This document shows positions 55,198-64,000 of a stretch of DNA of 64,000 bases, one piece after another. The DNA is taken from assembly GCA_947502145.1 (NCBI GenBank), contig CANMYO010000004.1, forward strand, positions 248,001-312,000, in the 5' to 3' direction. The translations under genes were made by a program, and so were the position numbers. The stretch's first letter is position 1. Each line of letters opens with the position of its first letter. The notes under the pieces were generated by a model, which saw nothing but the letters and a program-made list of their open reading frames with translations, did no database searches and was not told the origin of the DNA. The stretch is from an uncultured Paracoccaceae bacterium. Lineage in GTDB: Bacteria > Pseudomonadota > Alphaproteobacteria > Rhodobacterales > Rhodobacteraceae.

Positions 55198-56657
55198 CTC
55201 ATGCCTATCGCAGCGCCTGCCCGGTTTGGACGGTCAAGTGCTGCATGTGCAGTGGCAATTCTGGCAAGCGGCACCGCCACGCGGTCATCCGGATCAGCCG
55301 CCTTGCGTGTGGCCAGACTGACGTGGATCAACATATGTTCTCCCGTCGCCAAAAGCCGATCGCCATCGTACATCTCGTGGAACAGGTGCAGCTTTTTCCC
55401 TGCGCCCAACAGCACCTGTGTCCTGATTTCAATTCGGGTGCCGGCATGGACTTCATCAATATGGCAGATATGGGTTTCGGCCGTGAAATAGCTGCCGCCG
55501 CTGGCAATGTAATCTGCATCACATCCCACCAGTTCCATCAACTTGTCAGTCGCGTCACCAAAAGCCTGCAAATAGCGGGCTTCATTCATATGGCCGTTGT
55601 AATCCGTCCAGTCCAGCGGAACAGCCCGCGCGACGGTCAGAACGGGTTTCCCCAAATCATCAATATCATCAAGTATTTGGGGCAGCTTATTGATGCGACG
55701 ATCCTGCTTGTTCAACAGTCCGCCTGCGCCCCAGTTCTGCGCTTTCAGGCCGCGCAGGATTGCCACCAGATTATTGTCACGGGCCCGCTCCAAGTCGCGA
55801 ATTGAAAAGGCCCCTGACTGTGCATCAGACTGGTCTGCAATCTTGTCGACCAAGGCATCGGTCAGCTCTGGCACATCCATCAATTTGGTCCAAGGCCACG
55901 CCAGACAAGGACCAAATTGCGCAATGAAGTGGCGCATACCCGCTTCACCCCCTGCAACACGATAGGTTTCAAACAGCCCCATCTGTGCCCAGCGCAATCC
56001 GAACCCGTATCTGATTGCATCGTCGATTTCTTCGGTGGTGGCGATCCCGTCCTTGATCAGCCACAACGCCTCACGCCAGACCGCCTCAAGAAACCGATCC
56101 GCGATATGGGCCTCGATCTCGGCGCGCACCCGCAGCGGGTGCATACCAATAGAAGTTAGAATATCTGACGCATTATCAATCAGTTGCGCATCGTTCTTAT
56201 CCGACCCCACAACTTCGACCAAGGGCAGCAGATAAACCGGGTTGAATGGATGTGCGACAATTATCTGCTCGGGTCGTGTCGCACAGCCCTGCAATTCGCT
56301 TGGTTTGAACCCGCTGGTTGAGGATCCGATGACGGCATCGGATGAGCAATGCGCCTGAAGCACTTGATAAACCTTGCGTTTCAGCTCCAGTCGTTCAGGG
56401 ATGCTTTCCTGAATCCAACTGGCACCCCGCACCGCATCGGACATTTCTGAATGGTATGACAGGGTGCCCTCGGTCGGCAAATCAACGTCAGACAGGCCCG
56501 GCAAGGACCGACGCGCATTTGCAAGCACCTCGTTGATCTTGCGCTTGGCATCCGGGTCAGGATCAAAGACCCGTACGTCCCAGCCCATCAAGAGAAATCG
56601 CGCAGCCCAACCGCCACCAATGACACCACCACCGATAATCGCCGCTGTTTGGTTCAT
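55194..56657 (-). CDS. L-carnitine dehydrogenase fused to betainyl-CoA thioesterase
   Basis: 487 residues. N-terminal 3-hydroxyacyl-CoA dehydrogenase fold (about 1-320): Rossmann GGGVIGGGWAARFLLMG, HPFNPVYLLPLVEVVG, and FGLRWAQMGLFETYRVAGGE. The C-terminal hotdog thioesterase (about 340-470) has LDWTDYNGHMNEARYLQAFG. This fusion is described for L-carnitine dehydrogenases of alphaproteobacteria (LCDH): the dehydrogenase makes 3-dehydrocarnitine, and the thioesterase half frees betaine from betainyl-CoA. Four-base overlaps on both sides. Confidence 0.92.
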   Translation of the reverse strand: MNQTAAIIGGGVIGGGWAARFLLMGWDVRVFDPDPDAKRKINEVLANARRSLPGLSDVDLPTEGTLSYHSEMSDAVRGASWIQESIPERLELKRKVYQVLQAHCSSDAVIGSSTSGFKPSELQGCATRPEQIIVAHPFNPVYLLPLVEVVGSDKNDAQLIDNASDILTSIGMHPLRVRAEIEAHIADRFLEAVWREALWLIKDGIATTEEIDDAIRYGFGLRWAQMGLFETYRVAGGEAGMRHFIAQFGPCLAWPWTKLMDVPELTDALVDKIADQSDAQSGAFSIRDLERARDNNLVAILRGLKAQNWGAGGLLNKQDRRINKLPQILDDIDDLGKPVLTVARAVPLDWTDYNGHMNEARYLQAFGDATDKLMELVGCDADYIASGGSYFTAETHICHIDEVHAGTRIEIRTQVLLGAGKKLHLFHEMYDGDRLLATGEHMLIHVSLATRKAADPDDRVAVPLARIATAHAALDRPNRAGAAIGMR

Positions 56658-57175
56658 CTTACAGGCTCCAGTTGTTCAATATCAAAGCCGTACCAATCCA
56701 AAATGTCGCGCGCTGAGGCTATCCGATCCGCGCCACCTTCGGCCTGCCTGTCCATGATCCAGGCAAACCGCCCGGTGGGCGTGCCAATGGCCACGGTGCG
56801 GTTGTCCCCGTCCATCCATAAAGCCCATAGTTCATCTGTCGGAAACTGCGTGTCTCCGGCGGCCCGCCATCGGCCCGGACCGGTTTTCAGTAGGGTTTCC
56901 GTGACAGGGCAAGCTGCGCAATTGGCCCCCGTTGCCTGCAGGCGCAAATCGCCTGCCGGTCCGGCGGGCGCAAGCGTCAAGGTACTGCCAAGCGGTGCGG
57001 GTGCCCCGACAAATTGCTGCCTAACGATCCATGAGGCCGACAGGCGGGCCTGCGTCACATCGGCCTGTGATGCAATTGGCGCCGTCGGATTGCGTAACAT
57101 CCCCGGCGCCACCCGCGGGTCCTGATCCGGGGCGCTGCAGGCCGTCAGCAATACCAGCGCCATTAGGCGCTTCAT
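56654..57175 (-). CDS. Small lipoprotein of the carnitine operon
   Basis: 173 residues. Signal with lipobox LLTAC (Cys about 13), then a mature part with a Cys pair (CAACP) and beta-rich stretches. No family recognised with confidence; a lipocalin-like fold is conceivable. It is translationally coupled by four-base overlaps to genes on both sides, unusual for a lipoprotein in a catabolic operon. It may help uptake or act on the periplasmic side. Confidence 0.75.
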   Translation of the reverse strand: MKRLMALVLLTACSAPDQDPRVAPGMLRNPTAPIASQADVTQARLSASWIVRQQFVGAPAPLGSTLTLAPAGPAGDLRLQATGANCAACPVTETLLKTGPGRWRAAGDTQFPTDELWALWMDGDNRTVAIGTPTGRFAWIMDRQAEGGADRIASARDILDWYGFDIEQLEPVR

Positions 57176-58083
57176 GATTGGGGGGCCATCTTGGTCAGGC
57201 CAAGTCTGTCTCGCACGTCTTGCGGCCCGATGACGCGGGCGCCAAGCCCCTCAACGATGCCAACCGCCTTTTCGACCAATTGCGCGTTTGTCGCCAAGAC
57301 GCCCTTGTCCAGCATCAGGTTGTCTTCCAACCCGACCCGCACATTGCCTCCCGCCAGAACAGAGGCCGCAACATAAGGCATTTGACTCCGCCCCAGGCCA
57401 AAGGCGCTGAATGTCCAGTCCTCGGGCACATTATTGACCATCGCCAGAAAGGTGTTGAGATCGTCAGGCGCGCCCCAAGGCACGCCCATGCACAATTGCA
57501 CAAGCGCCGGGCTGTCAAGCACGCCGTCTTTGACCAATTGCTTGGCGTACCACAGATGTCCTGTGTCAAATGCCTCGATCTCTGGTTTCACCCCCAGTTC
57601 GGTCATCATCCGCCCCATGGCGACCAACATACCCGGCGTGTTGGTCATCACATAATCGGCTTCAGCGAAATTCATCGTGCCACAATCCAGTGTGCAGATC
57701 TCGGGGCGGCATTCGGCAACATGGGCAACCCGCTCTGCTGCGCCAACCATGTCTGTTCCCGCAGCGACCGGAAGCGGCGCATCAACACCGCCAAAAACGA
57801 TGTCTCCACCCATCCCAGCGGTGAGGTTCAGCACGACATCCACATCCGCCGCGCGGATGCGATCCGTGACCTCACGGTATAGCGCAAGGTCGCGCGCAGG
57901 TGTCCCGGTTTCAGGATCGCGGACGTGACAGTGCACAACCGCTGCGCCTGCCCTGGCCGCATCAATTGCACTTTCTGCAATTGCCTTGGGTGAGCGAGGC
58001 ACATGCGGACTGCGGTCCTGCGTGCTGCCTGACCCGGTGACGGCGCAGGTGATAAAAACATCTCTGTTCATTTGAAGGGGCAT
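57172..58083 (-). CDS. BKACE-family 3-dehydrocarnitine cleavage enzyme
   Basis: 303 residues of the beta-keto acid cleavage enzyme (DUF849) family. The zinc ligands are in VVHCHVRDPETGTP (HxH). Catalytic and acidic residues are in LNLTAGMGGD and EIEAFDTGHLWYA. The enzyme condenses 3-dehydrocarnitine with acetyl-CoA to give betainyl-CoA and acetoacetate, supplying the thioesterase. It is first in the operon. The ATG at 58083 or 58071 is equally possible; neither has a strong ribosome site. Confidence 0.88.
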   Translation of the reverse strand: MPLQMNRDVFITCAVTGSGSTQDRSPHVPRSPKAIAESAIDAARAGAAVVHCHVRDPETGTPARDLALYREVTDRIRAADVDVVLNLTAGMGGDIVFGGVDAPLPVAAGTDMVGAAERVAHVAECRPEICTLDCGTMNFAEADYVMTNTPGMLVAMGRMMTELGVKPEIEAFDTGHLWYAKQLVKDGVLDSPALVQLCMGVPWGAPDDLNTFLAMVNNVPEDWTFSAFGLGRSQMPYVAASVLAGGNVRVGLEDNLMLDKGVLATNAQLVEKAVGIVEGLGARVIGPQDVRDRLGLTKMAPQS

Positions 58084-58199
58084 CGGGCTGCTTTCAGGCG
58101 TTTGGATTTGTTCAAAGCGTCTGCGATTCCCCAACCGCTGACAAGTCAACTTGCGACACGCCGTTGACAGAACAACCAATTTTGCGCGACAAGCGGTGC

Positions 58200-58305
58200 T
58201 ATGAAACGGATGATCACAGCACAGACTATCTATTTTACCTGCCCCATCTAGGCGGCAGGTTGATCATTTTTGTCAAACCACGGGCCGCCGCAGGGCGGCT
58301 TTTTT
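58200..58305 (+). ncRNA. Candidate small RNA or leader RNA with intrinsic terminator
   Basis: About 105 bases with two-part structure and no coding potential. ACCTGCC (58237-58243) pairs with GGCAGGT (58254-58260) around a ten-base loop; ATGATCA (58210-58216) pairs with TGATCAT (58261-58267), extending the same stem with a bulge of 20 bases. A terminator follows. No plus-strand gene precedes it, so a free small RNA, or a terminated leader of the GNAT gene, explains it best. TTGACA at 58164-58169 could be a -35 element, but I see no good -10 at the right distance. Confidence 0.55.
58284..58305 (+). terminator. Rho-independent terminator upstream of GNAT gene
   Basis: GCCGCC-GCAG-GGCGGC followed by TTTTTT. 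A strong terminator on the plus strand with no annotated plus-strand gene ending before it. Confidence 0.85.
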
Positions 58306-58341
58306 GTGTCGGCCTGCGGTGCCCTCCAAGAGGAAGCCAAA

Positions 58342-58797
58342 GTGACCGATATAATAATTCGCCCAGCGCGACCGCGCGATCTGCCTGACATTCTTGACAT
58401 GGTCCGGGCATTGTCAGCCTTTCACGGTGACGTTGCGACCATTTCGCTGGAATCCCTGCAATGGGCGCTGTTCGAATCCGGGCAGGCAACGGCCCTTCTC
58501 GCAGAAAGGCGATCTGACGTGATTGGCTATGCCGGACTGACCAATACCGTCACCCTGCACACCGGGCAAAGCCGGATAGACATCCACCACCTTTATGTGG
58601 CCGAACGTCATCGCAGCAGTGGTGTGGGCCGGGCGCTGATTGATGCCGCAAAACGCAAGGCATTAGAAATCGGTGCGGTTGGCCTGACCATCGGCACAGA
58701 TCCCAGAAACGCGGTGGCCGTTGCGGCCTACCGCGCCATGGGGCTTGAAGAGCTGACCGGCGTTGGCACCCGTTTCTGGATACCTGTCGCGGCCTAG
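58342..58797 (+). CDS. GNAT-family N-acetyltransferase
   Basis: 151 residues with GTG start at 58342 and AGGAAG upstream. The acetyl-CoA loop is VAERHRSSGVGRALIDAAKR (R/Q-x-x-G-x-A), with the final strand YRAMGLEELTGVGTRFWIP. The acceptor is unknown. It lies 36 bases after the terminator at 58284-58305. Its 3' end overlaps the convergent aldo/keto reductase by four bases. Confidence 0.85.
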   Translation: MTDIIIRPARPRDLPDILDMVRALSAFHGDVATISLESLQWALFESGQATALLAERRSDVIGYAGLTNTVTLHTGQSRIDIHHLYVAERHRSSGVGRALIDAAKRKALEIGAVGLTIGTDPRNAVAVAAYRAMGLEELTGVGTRFWIPVAA

Positions 58798-59837
58798 TAC
58801 GGCATGGGGTTGGCGCGATGCGCGGCGGTGATGTCCGACAGGACCGCATCCGACAGCGTCAAATCATCACCGGCCAGCAGGTGCGCCAGCTGGTCTGCGT
58901 TTGTGGCACCAAAGATCGCTGAGATCGGGAACGGTCGGCTGCGCTGCCAGGCCATCGCCATATGCACCGGGTCCAGCCCATGCTTGGCTGCGATATCCAG
59001 ATAGACCTGCGTAATCGGCAGCGTGCGATCCGTCATGCGTCCGCCCATTTCGGGGCCAATGCTCATCCGGCTGCCCTCGGGCACTTTGCCGCCCTGATAT
59101 TTGCCGGTCAGCAGTCCACAGGCCAAAGGTGAAAATGACAGCAGGGTAATGTCCTCGTTTACCGCCATCTCGGCCATATCGGTGTCATAGAGACGGCACA
59201 GCAGGGAATATTCGTTTTGCACCGAGGCCATGCGCGGCCAGCCGTTTTCTTCGGCGATACGGGTCCATTGCGTCATGCCCCAGGCGCTTTCGTTGGACAT
59301 GCCAATTGCGCGGATTTTGCCTGCCTTTTGCGCCTTGTGCAGCGCGTACAGCACGTCGGCCATATGATCCATCGTCTCGGCGCGGTTCTGCCCCGAGGGA
59401 TCATAGGTCCAGTTTTGGCGGAACATATAAGACCCACGCATCGGCCAATGCATCTGGTAAAGGTCAATGACATCGGTCTGCAACCGCTGCAGGGACCCTT
59501 CGATCGCCTCAGCGATGACCTGTCCATCATACCCGCGCCCGTCACGCACCCATCCGGGGTTGTCACCTGACACCTTGGTGGCAACAACGATCTCATCGCG
59601 GCGACCGGATTTGGCGATCCAGCTGCCGATGGTCTCTTCTGATTGGCCAACTGTTTCGGTCCTGACCGGATTAACCGGATACATTTCCGCTGTGTCGAGA
59701 AAATTGATCCCGGCTTCCAGCGACATATCAATCTGGCGATGGGCATCCGCAACAGGCGTATGTGTCCCGAATGTCATCGTGCCCAGACACCAGTCACTTA
59801 CCTCTATGTCGGTGCGGCCAAGCGGTATCATTTTCAT
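58794..59837 (-). CDS. Aldo/keto reductase, Tas-like
   Basis: 347 residues. Catalytic tetrad visible: Asp in NFLDTAEMYP with its Tyr, Lys in VVATKVSGD, His in YQMHWP. The C-terminal cofactor region has FGATNADQLAHLL. Tas-like members reduce aldehydes and quinones with NADPH. The opening MKMIPLGRTDIEVSDWCLG is the family start. Divergent from the MFS gene. Confidence 0.9.
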   Translation of the reverse strand: MKMIPLGRTDIEVSDWCLGTMTFGTHTPVADAHRQIDMSLEAGINFLDTAEMYPVNPVRTETVGQSEETIGSWIAKSGRRDEIVVATKVSGDNPGWVRDGRGYDGQVIAEAIEGSLQRLQTDVIDLYQMHWPMRGSYMFRQNWTYDPSGQNRAETMDHMADVLYALHKAQKAGKIRAIGMSNESAWGMTQWTRIAEENGWPRMASVQNEYSLLCRLYDTDMAEMAVNEDITLLSFSPLACGLLTGKYQGGKVPEGSRMSIGPEMGGRMTDRTLPITQVYLDIAAKHGLDPVHMAMAWQRSRPFPISAIFGATNADQLAHLLAGDDLTLSDAVLSDITAAHRANPMPY

Positions 59838-59982
59838 CGTTGCATGCTCTCCAAGAAACTGTTGCGGGTGACACTAGCTTTTCGTGACGCGGGAACAAGA
59901 GCCTCTTGGTGAAACCAGTTTTCGACACCGCGATGTCGAAATTGACCTAGCGTTCACAGACAAGAAGGCGCATCACCACCAT

Positions 59983-61227
59983 ATGCGTATGCTCGTTTCA
60001 TTTGCCGCCCTGTTTCTGTCCGCAGGCCTGCTTCAGTTCTCATCGGGCGGTGTCGGCCCGCTAGACGCGCTGACCGGATTGGGGCTTGGGTTCTCCCAGC
60101 AAGAGGTCGGGTTTCTGGGATCGGCGCATTTCTTTGGCTTTTTTATTGGCTGCTGGTGGGCACCGCGCCTGATGGGCAGCGTGGGCCATTCGCGTGCCTA
60201 TGCGATCTTTACCGCATTGGGGGCCATCGGGCTGGCGGCGCATGTAATTATTTCCGGGCCCTATTGGTGGGCGCTGTTCCGGGTGGCTTCGGGGATTTGT
60301 ATCGCCGGGTGTTACACCGTGATCGAAGCCTGGTTGCAGGCCAAGGTCACCAACAGCAACCGGGGCCGTGCGATGGGCAGTTATCGGGTCGTGGATGTCA
60401 CGGCCAGCTTGGTCGCCCAGTTCATGATTGGCGCGCTCGCCATGATACCGAGCTCTACTGCCTACAATATCCTGACGATCATCTGTTGTGCCTCGCTGCT
60501 GCCGCTTGCGTTGACCAGAGCCAATCAACCTAAAACACCCGAAGCCACTCGCCTGCGCCCTGCCCTTGCCTGGACATCTTCGCCGCTGGCCGTGGCCGGC
60601 GTTATCGCTGCCGCGTTGTCCAGCGCATCCTTTCGGATGGTTGGCCCGATCTACGGACAAGAGGTCGGCCTCGCTGCCAGTCAGATCGGTTACTTTCTTG
60701 CTGCTTTCGTTGCTGGCGGTGCCATTGCGCAACTACCGGCCGGGTGGTTGGCAGACCGATTTGACCGTCGTTGGGTTCTGATCTGGCTCTCTGTCGCATC
60801 GGCAGTCTCAAGCCTGACAACGATCGCCTTTGCCGGATCAGGCACCGCCGGTGTGATGTTGTCAGCGGCCTTCTTTGGTTTCACGTCCTTCCCGATCTAT
60901 TCGGTGTCCGCGGCACATGCCCATGACTTTGCCACCGATGATCAGCGCGTCGAACTCTCCGCCGCACTGATGTTTTATTATGCCATCGGGGCCATCGCGG
61001 CACCCTATGCGGCCTCGGCACTGATTGCGGGCTTTGGTCCCCTGTCGCTGTTCATCATGCTGGCGACAGCCCATGTCCTTTTGGTGGTCTACGGGCTGTG
61101 GCGCATGCGCAAACGCAAGGCGCCGACAAAGCGGACACGTTATGTCTGGGCACCGCGTACAAGTTTTGCCATTGGCCGCCTGACCCGACGCAACAGCAAC
61201 CCCGACAATACACCGCACCAGCAATAG
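59983..61227 (+). CDS. MFS transporter, YcaD-like
   Basis: 414 residues with 12 membrane helices. The loop 2-3 signature is weak; WLADRFDRRWVLIWL matches the second-half equivalent. The start is uncertain: GTG at 59884 would add 33 residues including a His run, while ATG at 59983 begins at the first helix. Substrate unknown. C-terminal tail basic. Confidence 0.82.
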   Translation: MRMLVSFAALFLSAGLLQFSSGGVGPLDALTGLGLGFSQQEVGFLGSAHFFGFFIGCWWAPRLMGSVGHSRAYAIFTALGAIGLAAHVIISGPYWWALFRVASGICIAGCYTVIEAWLQAKVTNSNRGRAMGSYRVVDVTASLVAQFMIGALAMIPSSTAYNILTIICCASLLPLALTRANQPKTPEATRLRPALAWTSSPLAVAGVIAAALSSASFRMVGPIYGQEVGLAASQIGYFLAAFVAGGAIAQLPAGWLADRFDRRWVLIWLSVASAVSSLTTIAFAGSGTAGVMLSAAFFGFTSFPIYSVSAAHAHDFATDDQRVELSAALMFYYAIGAIAAPYAASALIAGFGPLSLFIMLATAHVLLVVYGLWRMRKRKAPTKRTRYVWAPRTSFAIGRLTRRNSNPDNTPHQQ

Positions 61228-61287
61228 AACGCTGGCAAATGAAACGTACCGGGGCTAGAAGGCGTGCCAGACCAAAGGACGCAAGAC

Positions 61288-62994
61288 ATGGCCCGGCATC
61301 TCATCACCTCGGCGATCCCCTATATCAACGGGATCAAGCATCTTGGAAACCTCGTGGGGAGCCAGCTGCCCGCCGATCTATATGCGCGATACCTGCGCCA
61401 ACGCGGCCATGAGGTTCTGTTTCTTTGTGCCACTGACGAACACGGCACGCCGGCAGAGCTGGCGGCTGCGAAGGCTGGCAAACCGGTCGCAGAGTACTGC
61501 GCTGAAATGCACGACGTGCAGGCGGAAATCGCGGATGGGTTCGGGCTGTCCTTTGACCATTTTGGCAGGTCGTCATCGCCGCAAAACCATGCCTTGACCC
61601 AAGCCTTTGCCGGGCGCTTGAACGCACTGGACCTGATCCGCGAAGTGACCGAAGAACAGGTTTATTCCCACACCGATGGCCGGTTTCTGCCCGACCGCTA
61701 TATTGAAGGCACCTGCCCCAACTGCGGTTTCGAAAGCGCCCGCGGCGATCAGTGCGACAATTGCACCAAGCAGCTGGACCCCACCGACCTGATCGCGCCG
61801 CATTCGACCATCTCGGGCGCCACCGACCTGGAAGTGCGCGAAACCAAGCACCTTTACCTGCGGCAATCCGTGATGAAGGACCAGATCGAAGAATGGATCG
61901 ACACCCGGCAGGGCTGGCCCATCCTGACCACCTCGATTGCCAAGAAATGGCTGACCGATGGTGACGGATTGCAGGATCGTGGCATCACCCGTGATCTTGA
62001 CTGGGGTATCCCGGTGAAAAATGGCGATCAGGACTGGCCCGGCATGGAAGGCAAAGTCTTCTATGTCTGGTTTGATGCCCCGATTGAATACATTGCCTGT
62101 GCACAGGAATGGCAGGACGTCGGCAAAGGCGCGGATTGGGAACGCTGGTGGCGCACTGACAAGGGCGCGGATGACGTGACTTACACCCAGTTCATGGGCA
62201 AGGATAATGTGCCATTCCATACGTTGTCTTTCCCCGCGACAATTCTGGGGAGCCAACAGCCGTGGAAATTGGTCGATTACATCAAATCGTTCAACTATCT
62301 GAACTACGATGGCGGCCAGTTCAGCACCTCGCGCGGGCGCGGTGTCTTTATGGATCAGGCGCTCGAGATTTTGCCAGCGGACGTCTGGCGGTGGTGGCTG
62401 TTGTCACATGCACCAGAATCTTCGGACGCTGAATTTACCTGGCAAGCGTTTCAAACCGACGTCAACAAGGACCTTGCCGATGTCTTGGGCAACTTTGTTA
62501 GTCGGATCACCAAATTCTGCCGATCGAAGTTCTCAGAAGCCGTACCAGATGGCAGCTACGGCCCCGCAGAAAAGGCACTTATCGCGGATCTGACCGGGAA
62601 AGTTGCACAATATCAGGCGCATATGGATGCAATTGAGGTGCGCAAATCGGCGGCCGCCCTGCGCGCCATTTGGGTTGCGGGCAATGAATACCTTCAGGCC
62701 GAAGCACCGTGGTCAACGATCAAGGAAGATCCCGAAAAGGCTGCCGCGCAGGTACGTCTGGGGCTCAATCTGATCCGTCTCTACGGGATCCTTTCAGCAC
62801 CGTTCATTCCAACTATGTCGCGAACCATGTTGGATGCAATGCAGACGGATGATGCGTGGCCGGATGACGTGGCAACCGCGCTTGAAACGCTAAAGCCCGG
62901 CGATGCCTTCACCGTGCCGGACAATCTGTTTTCGAAAATCAACGATGATCAACGCGAAGACTGGGCCGGGCGCTTTGCCGGGACGCGCGACTAG
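61288..62994 (+). CDS. metG: Methionyl-tRNA synthetase
   Basis: 568 residues. HIGH region reads [10 protein letters not shown]; the zinc knuckle is [17 protein letters not shown] (about 138-154). KMSKS is represented by FSTSRGRG, as in the alphaproteobacterial form. No C-terminal EMAP tRNA-binding domain is present. The start at 61288 has AAGGACG upstream; an in-frame start eight codons before is less likely. The most conserved gene in this end of the window. Confidence 0.96.
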   Translation: MARHLITSAIPYINGIKHLGNLVGSQLPADLYARYLRQRGHEVLFLCATDEHGTPAELAAAKAGKPVAEYCAEMHDVQAEIADGFGLSFDHFGRSSSPQNHALTQAFAGRLNALDLIREVTEEQVYSHTDGRFLPDRYIEGTCPNCGFESARGDQCDNCTKQLDPTDLIAPHSTISGATDLEVRETKHLYLRQSVMKDQIEEWIDTRQGWPILTTSIAKKWLTDGDGLQDRGITRDLDWGIPVKNGDQDWPGMEGKVFYVWFDAPIEYIACAQEWQDVGKGADWERWWRTDKGADDVTYTQFMGKDNVPFHTLSFPATILGSQQPWKLVDYIKSFNYLNYDGGQFSTSRGRGVFMDQALEILPADVWRWWLLSHAPESSDAEFTWQAFQTDVNKDLADVLGNFVSRITKFCRSKFSEAVPDGSYGPAEKALIADLTGKVAQYQAHMDAIEVRKSAAALRAIWVAGNEYLQAEAPWSTIKEDPEKAAAQVRLGLNLIRLYGILSAPFIPTMSRTMLDAMQTDDAWPDDVATALETLKPGDAFTVPDNLFSKINDDQREDWAGRFAGTRD

Positions 62995-63142
62995 GCGCAG
63001 ACATCCATCGCCAAAAATGACGCTGGTTTTCTGGCCGTGTGGCCTGTGCCTACCCACGCGGGCAGGTTTACGTCGGGTGATATTGGATAGCAAGAAAACC
63101 GTGTTAGTGTCCCGCAAAGCATCTTAACCAAGAGTATCCGAT

Positions 63143-63961
63143 ATGCGTCCAAACGTTTCCCTGATTGCCATTCTCGCCATTCTGATCGCCCCATCGGTGC
63201 AGGCCGCCGGTTGCATAACCGACAAAGGCAGTTTCAACGCCTACAAACAGGCGCTCGCCCAGGACGCTGCAAACGCCGGTGTCAGCCAGCGTGGTATTCA
63301 GGCGCTTTCGGCTGCGGCATTGTCTGACATCACCTGGCGATTTGAATCGCGCCCCTCTAGCCAGACCGGTGTGAGCTATGGCGACCCGGCAGAGTTTCTG
63401 GCCAAGCGGACGCAATCCACAGCCAGCGCTTTTGTCAACCAGGCACGGCGCAAGATGAACCAGAACCAGAACGTCTTTGATGCATTGGAACGGCAATTTG
63501 GCGTTCCGGGCTCTATCCTTGTTACAATCTGGGGCCTTGAAACCAGCTGGGGCGGATATCTTGGCAATTCGCCGGTCGTTGGTTCTGCCGTGACGCTTGC
63601 ATCCTACTGCCGCCGCCATCCCCGTTTTGAAAGCCATGCGATTGCTGCGATGCAACTTGTCGACCGCGGTGTGATCACCGCCAATACACGCGGCGGCCCG
63701 TCGGGAGAGCTTGGCCATATGCAGTTTCTTGCCGGGAACTGGTCGCGGTTCGGCATTGATGCTACCGGTGACGGCCGCGCCGATCCTTACAATGCGGTCG
63801 ATGCGCTCGCCTCTGCCGCCAATATGCTGCGGGCCAATGGCTGGCAGGCCGGACAACCTTTTGGTCAGGGGACGCAGAACTTCAACGTATTGTCGGCGTG
63901 GAACGACAGCGGCAACTATCAACGTGCCATCGCCTATTCCGCCCAGCAAATCGACGGGTAG
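63143..63961 (+). CDS. Lytic murein transglycosylase (MltB family)
   Basis: 272 residues. A signal peptide (about 1-22, ending VQAA) leads to a soluble periplasmic enzyme, there being no lipobox. Catalytic Glu in IWGLETSWGGYLG. The MltB-type GGPSGELGHMQFLAGNWSRF and DPYNAVDALASAANML follow. It cleaves between N-acetylmuramate and N-acetylglucosamine to leave anhydro-muramate. It is shorter than the usual 330-360 residues and lacks a C-terminal peptidoglycan-binding domain. Confidence 0.9.
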   Translation: MRPNVSLIAILAILIAPSVQAAGCITDKGSFNAYKQALAQDAANAGVSQRGIQALSAAALSDITWRFESRPSSQTGVSYGDPAEFLAKRTQSTASAFVNQARRKMNQNQNVFDALERQFGVPGSILVTIWGLETSWGGYLGNSPVVGSAVTLASYCRRHPRFESHAIAAMQLVDRGVITANTRGGPSGELGHMQFLAGNWSRFGIDATGDGRADPYNAVDALASAANMLRANGWQAGQPFGQGTQNFNVLSAWNDSGNYQRAIAYSAQQIDG

Positions 63962-64000
63962 GGCCCCAGCGTAGCGGGGGCGGCCTGCCTGGCATTATGC

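Overview
The window looks like ordinary chromosome from a marine alphaproteobacterium of the Rhodobacteraceae (Roseobacter group). This is judged from protein content: a BetI/choline-sulfatase pair, a DUF1127 protein, a DUF2927 lipoprotein, a PleD-like protein beside DUF3572, a carnitine dehydrogenase-thioesterase fusion and an alphaproteobacterial-type RNase P RNA. Genes are tightly packed, often with 1- or 4-base stop/start overlaps, and the sequence is GC-rich by eye. I see no insertion sequence, prophage, CRISPR array, tRNA or rRNA gene.

Layout. 1-2784: betC (cut by the left edge) and betI with a palindromic operator, then an unassigned beta-barrel-like protein. 2982-9360: yebC and a leftward operon mgtE, 5-formyl-THF cyclo-ligase, YmdB-type phosphoesterase, EamA exporter and SLC13-type permease. 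9465-12890: purine deamination (guaD, 8-oxoguanine deaminase-like) and hisN. 12947-16738: regulators, a quinone reductase, a DUF1127 protein and a Bax-inhibitor-1 protein. 16758-24073: a six-gene LacI-controlled sugar or compatible-solute operon (regulator, binding protein, two unusual permeases, a GH63-like hydrolase, ATPase). 24306-28473: rpmG, rnpB, a peptidoglycan amidase with an Excalibur lipoprotein, gatA and gatC. 28505-32871: housekeeping and metabolic genes including tadA and an RluB-type synthase.

33045-40077 is a rightward set with TerC, a small membrane protein, XpaC, TelA, a DUF2927 lipoprotein, an SPFH-GYF_2 protein, a cytochrome b561-like protein and a zinc-ribbon membrane protein. 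It resembles the Ter/TelA membrane-stress modules combined with a YdjG/YdjI-like pair. 40096-44510: a PfkB kinase, dtd, and the zinc-uptake locus znuA / zur-znuC-znuB sharing one Zur-box palindrome. 44604-50748: a CAP-domain protein, a second LacI regulator, an MttB-family methyltransferase, a HAD phosphatase, DUF3572 and a diguanylate cyclase whose first receiver has Asn in place of the phospho-acceptor Asp. 50745-52683: an ECF-sigma cluster with an EF-hand protein and a Spy-like protein. 53543-58083: a five-gene carnitine-degradation operon with 4-base overlaps throughout. 58200-58305: a candidate small RNA with its own terminator. 58342-63961: a GNAT protein, an aldo/keto reductase, an MFS transporter, metG and a lytic transglycosylase.

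Common theme (inference): several loci concern quaternary amines and compatible solutes (choline sulfate, carnitine, an MttB-family methyltransferase, a possible glycosylglycerate system), as expected for a marine bacterium that recycles osmolytes. The most distinctive regions are the solute ABC operon with domain additions in both permeases, the TelA/SPFH membrane-stress cluster, and the candidate small RNA upstream of the GNAT gene.
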